Positions 6,352-6,841 of a stretch of DNA of 6,841 nt are shown here, piece after piece. The stretch is taken from contig JAAYJJ010000095.1 of assembly GCA_012522985.1 (NCBI GenBank), positions 1-6,841 on the forward strand, read 5' to 3'. A program made the translations under genes and the position numbers. A model generated the notes under the pieces. It ran no database searches. It saw only the letters and a program-made list of their open reading frames with translations, and was not told the DNA's origin. This DNA is from Aliarcobacter butzleri (lineage in GTDB: Bacteria; Campylobacterota; Campylobacteria; Campylobacterales; Arcobacteraceae). The number at the start of each line of letters is the position of its first letter. Position 1 is the first letter of the stretch.

Positions 6352-6841
6352 ATTAAGAAAAAAAGAGTATAGTTTTTATTGGTTAGCATTGTGGAGTGCT
6401 ATTATAGTTTATGCTTTTATTTTTATAAAAGTTTTTATAGAAAACAGTACCTATAATATTGTATTGTTTATTATATCTCTTTTATCGTGGTTACTGTTTT
6501 TATATCTATCTTATAGTAAAAACCAAGCTTCCGTAACTATAGCATCTTTTGTAGTTTTTGTGTTATATTCTACCGCTCAAGGCTTGTCTATGGGTAGCTT
6601 AGATGGAGCTTCTTTACTGTCATATACAACGAGTATATTAAGTATATCTTTGATATTAATAATCCTTTTTGATAAATTAAAACCTTTAAAAGCAATAACA
6701 ATATCTATTGTACTATATTTGATTTTATCTTTTATTCCAATTTTGTTTATAAGTTACTATATAAGTTTTAGCTCACCTTTAACAAATGATGAACTTTTTG
6801 CTATGTTTCAAACAAATAACAATGAAACTGTAGAGTATATA
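6344..6841 (+). CDS. Probable phosphoethanolamine transferase (sulfatase family), N-terminal part
   Basis: An open frame from ATG 6344 continues past the right edge, giving 166 visible residues. It has a basic start ([10 protein letters not shown]), then about five hydrophobic segments (12-32, 37-56, 63-80, 90-109, 117-140). The last visible stretch, LTNDELFAMFQTNNNETVEYI (146-166), resembles the conserved loop after the membrane domain of EptA/CptA-type transferases (a FQTNxxE pattern), whose glutamate helps bind the lipid donor. These enzymes move phosphoethanolamine from phosphatidylethanolamine to lipid A, core sugars or proteins. The catalytic sulfatase-like domain with its threonine nucleophile and zinc ligands would lie beyond the window, so the call is provisional. 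The gene overlaps the upstream stop by 8 bases and so belongs to the gtrA operon; its own ribosome site is weak, which fits coupled translation. Confidence 0.6.
   Translation, partial: MSRLRKKEYSFYWLALWSAIIVYAFIFIKVFIENSTYNIVLFIISLLSWLLFLYLSYSKNQASVTIASFVVFVLYSTAQGLSMGSLDGASLLSYTTSILSISLILIILFDKLKPLKAITISIVLYLILSFIPILFISYYISFSSPLTNDELFAMFQTNNNETVEYI

Noticed and set aside
6117..6389. Leftward 90-codon frame across the junction of the GT-C-like and transferase genes
   Set aside because: Antisense to two well-supported overlapping genes in the same operon.

Overview
The window is AT-rich and densely coded. It has the codon use, extended -10 promoters (TGN-TAAAAT), TTG starts and short gene overlaps typical of Campylobacterota (the Sulfurimonas, Sulfurovum and Arcobacter type of organism). 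The phylum call is inferred from overall style; no rRNA or tRNA is present to confirm it.

Region 1 (2-463, +) is the 3' part of an ORF6N-type DNA-binding protein gene, cut by the window edge. What is visible is its C-terminal phospholipase D-like region. A 203-bp convergent spacer follows, filled with short palindromes.

Region 2 (667-2779, -) is a compact pilus cassette read leftward from a good sigma-70 promoter. It encodes a 67-aa Flp-like prepilin with a leader peptide, a 46-aa paralogue of that pilin that lacks a leader (too short for usual ORF cut-offs), a short CpaA/TadV-type prepilin peptidase, and a 414-aa membrane-anchored TadG-like protein with a C-terminal DUF4114/LruC-like domain. 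No secretion ATPase or platform protein is present, so the cassette must borrow these from elsewhere or work differently.

The cassette is bracketed by an inverted pair of palindrome arrays (526-656 and 2918-3041). Their 72-bp cores match at 71 of 72 positions in inverted orientation, and the homology continues outward with small indels. Each array is built from 18-bp palindromes with constant GTGA/TCAC ends and different, still self-complementary, inner arms. A block of 14-bp tandem repeats (2839-2907) lies between the pilin promoter and the right array. This bracketed arrangement is the most unusual thing in the window.

Region 3 (3043-6841, +) is an envelope glycan operon: a GtrA-family membrane protein, a UDP-galactopyranose-mutase/amine-oxidase-like flavoprotein, a GT-C-like multi-spanning membrane protein with a soluble C-terminal domain, and the N-terminal membrane part of a probable phosphoethanolamine transferase that runs off the right edge. 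The genes are 8 bp apart or overlap by 14 and 8 bp. The set suggests lipid-linked sugar handling and decoration of a surface glycan or lipid; substrates cannot be read from the sequence.
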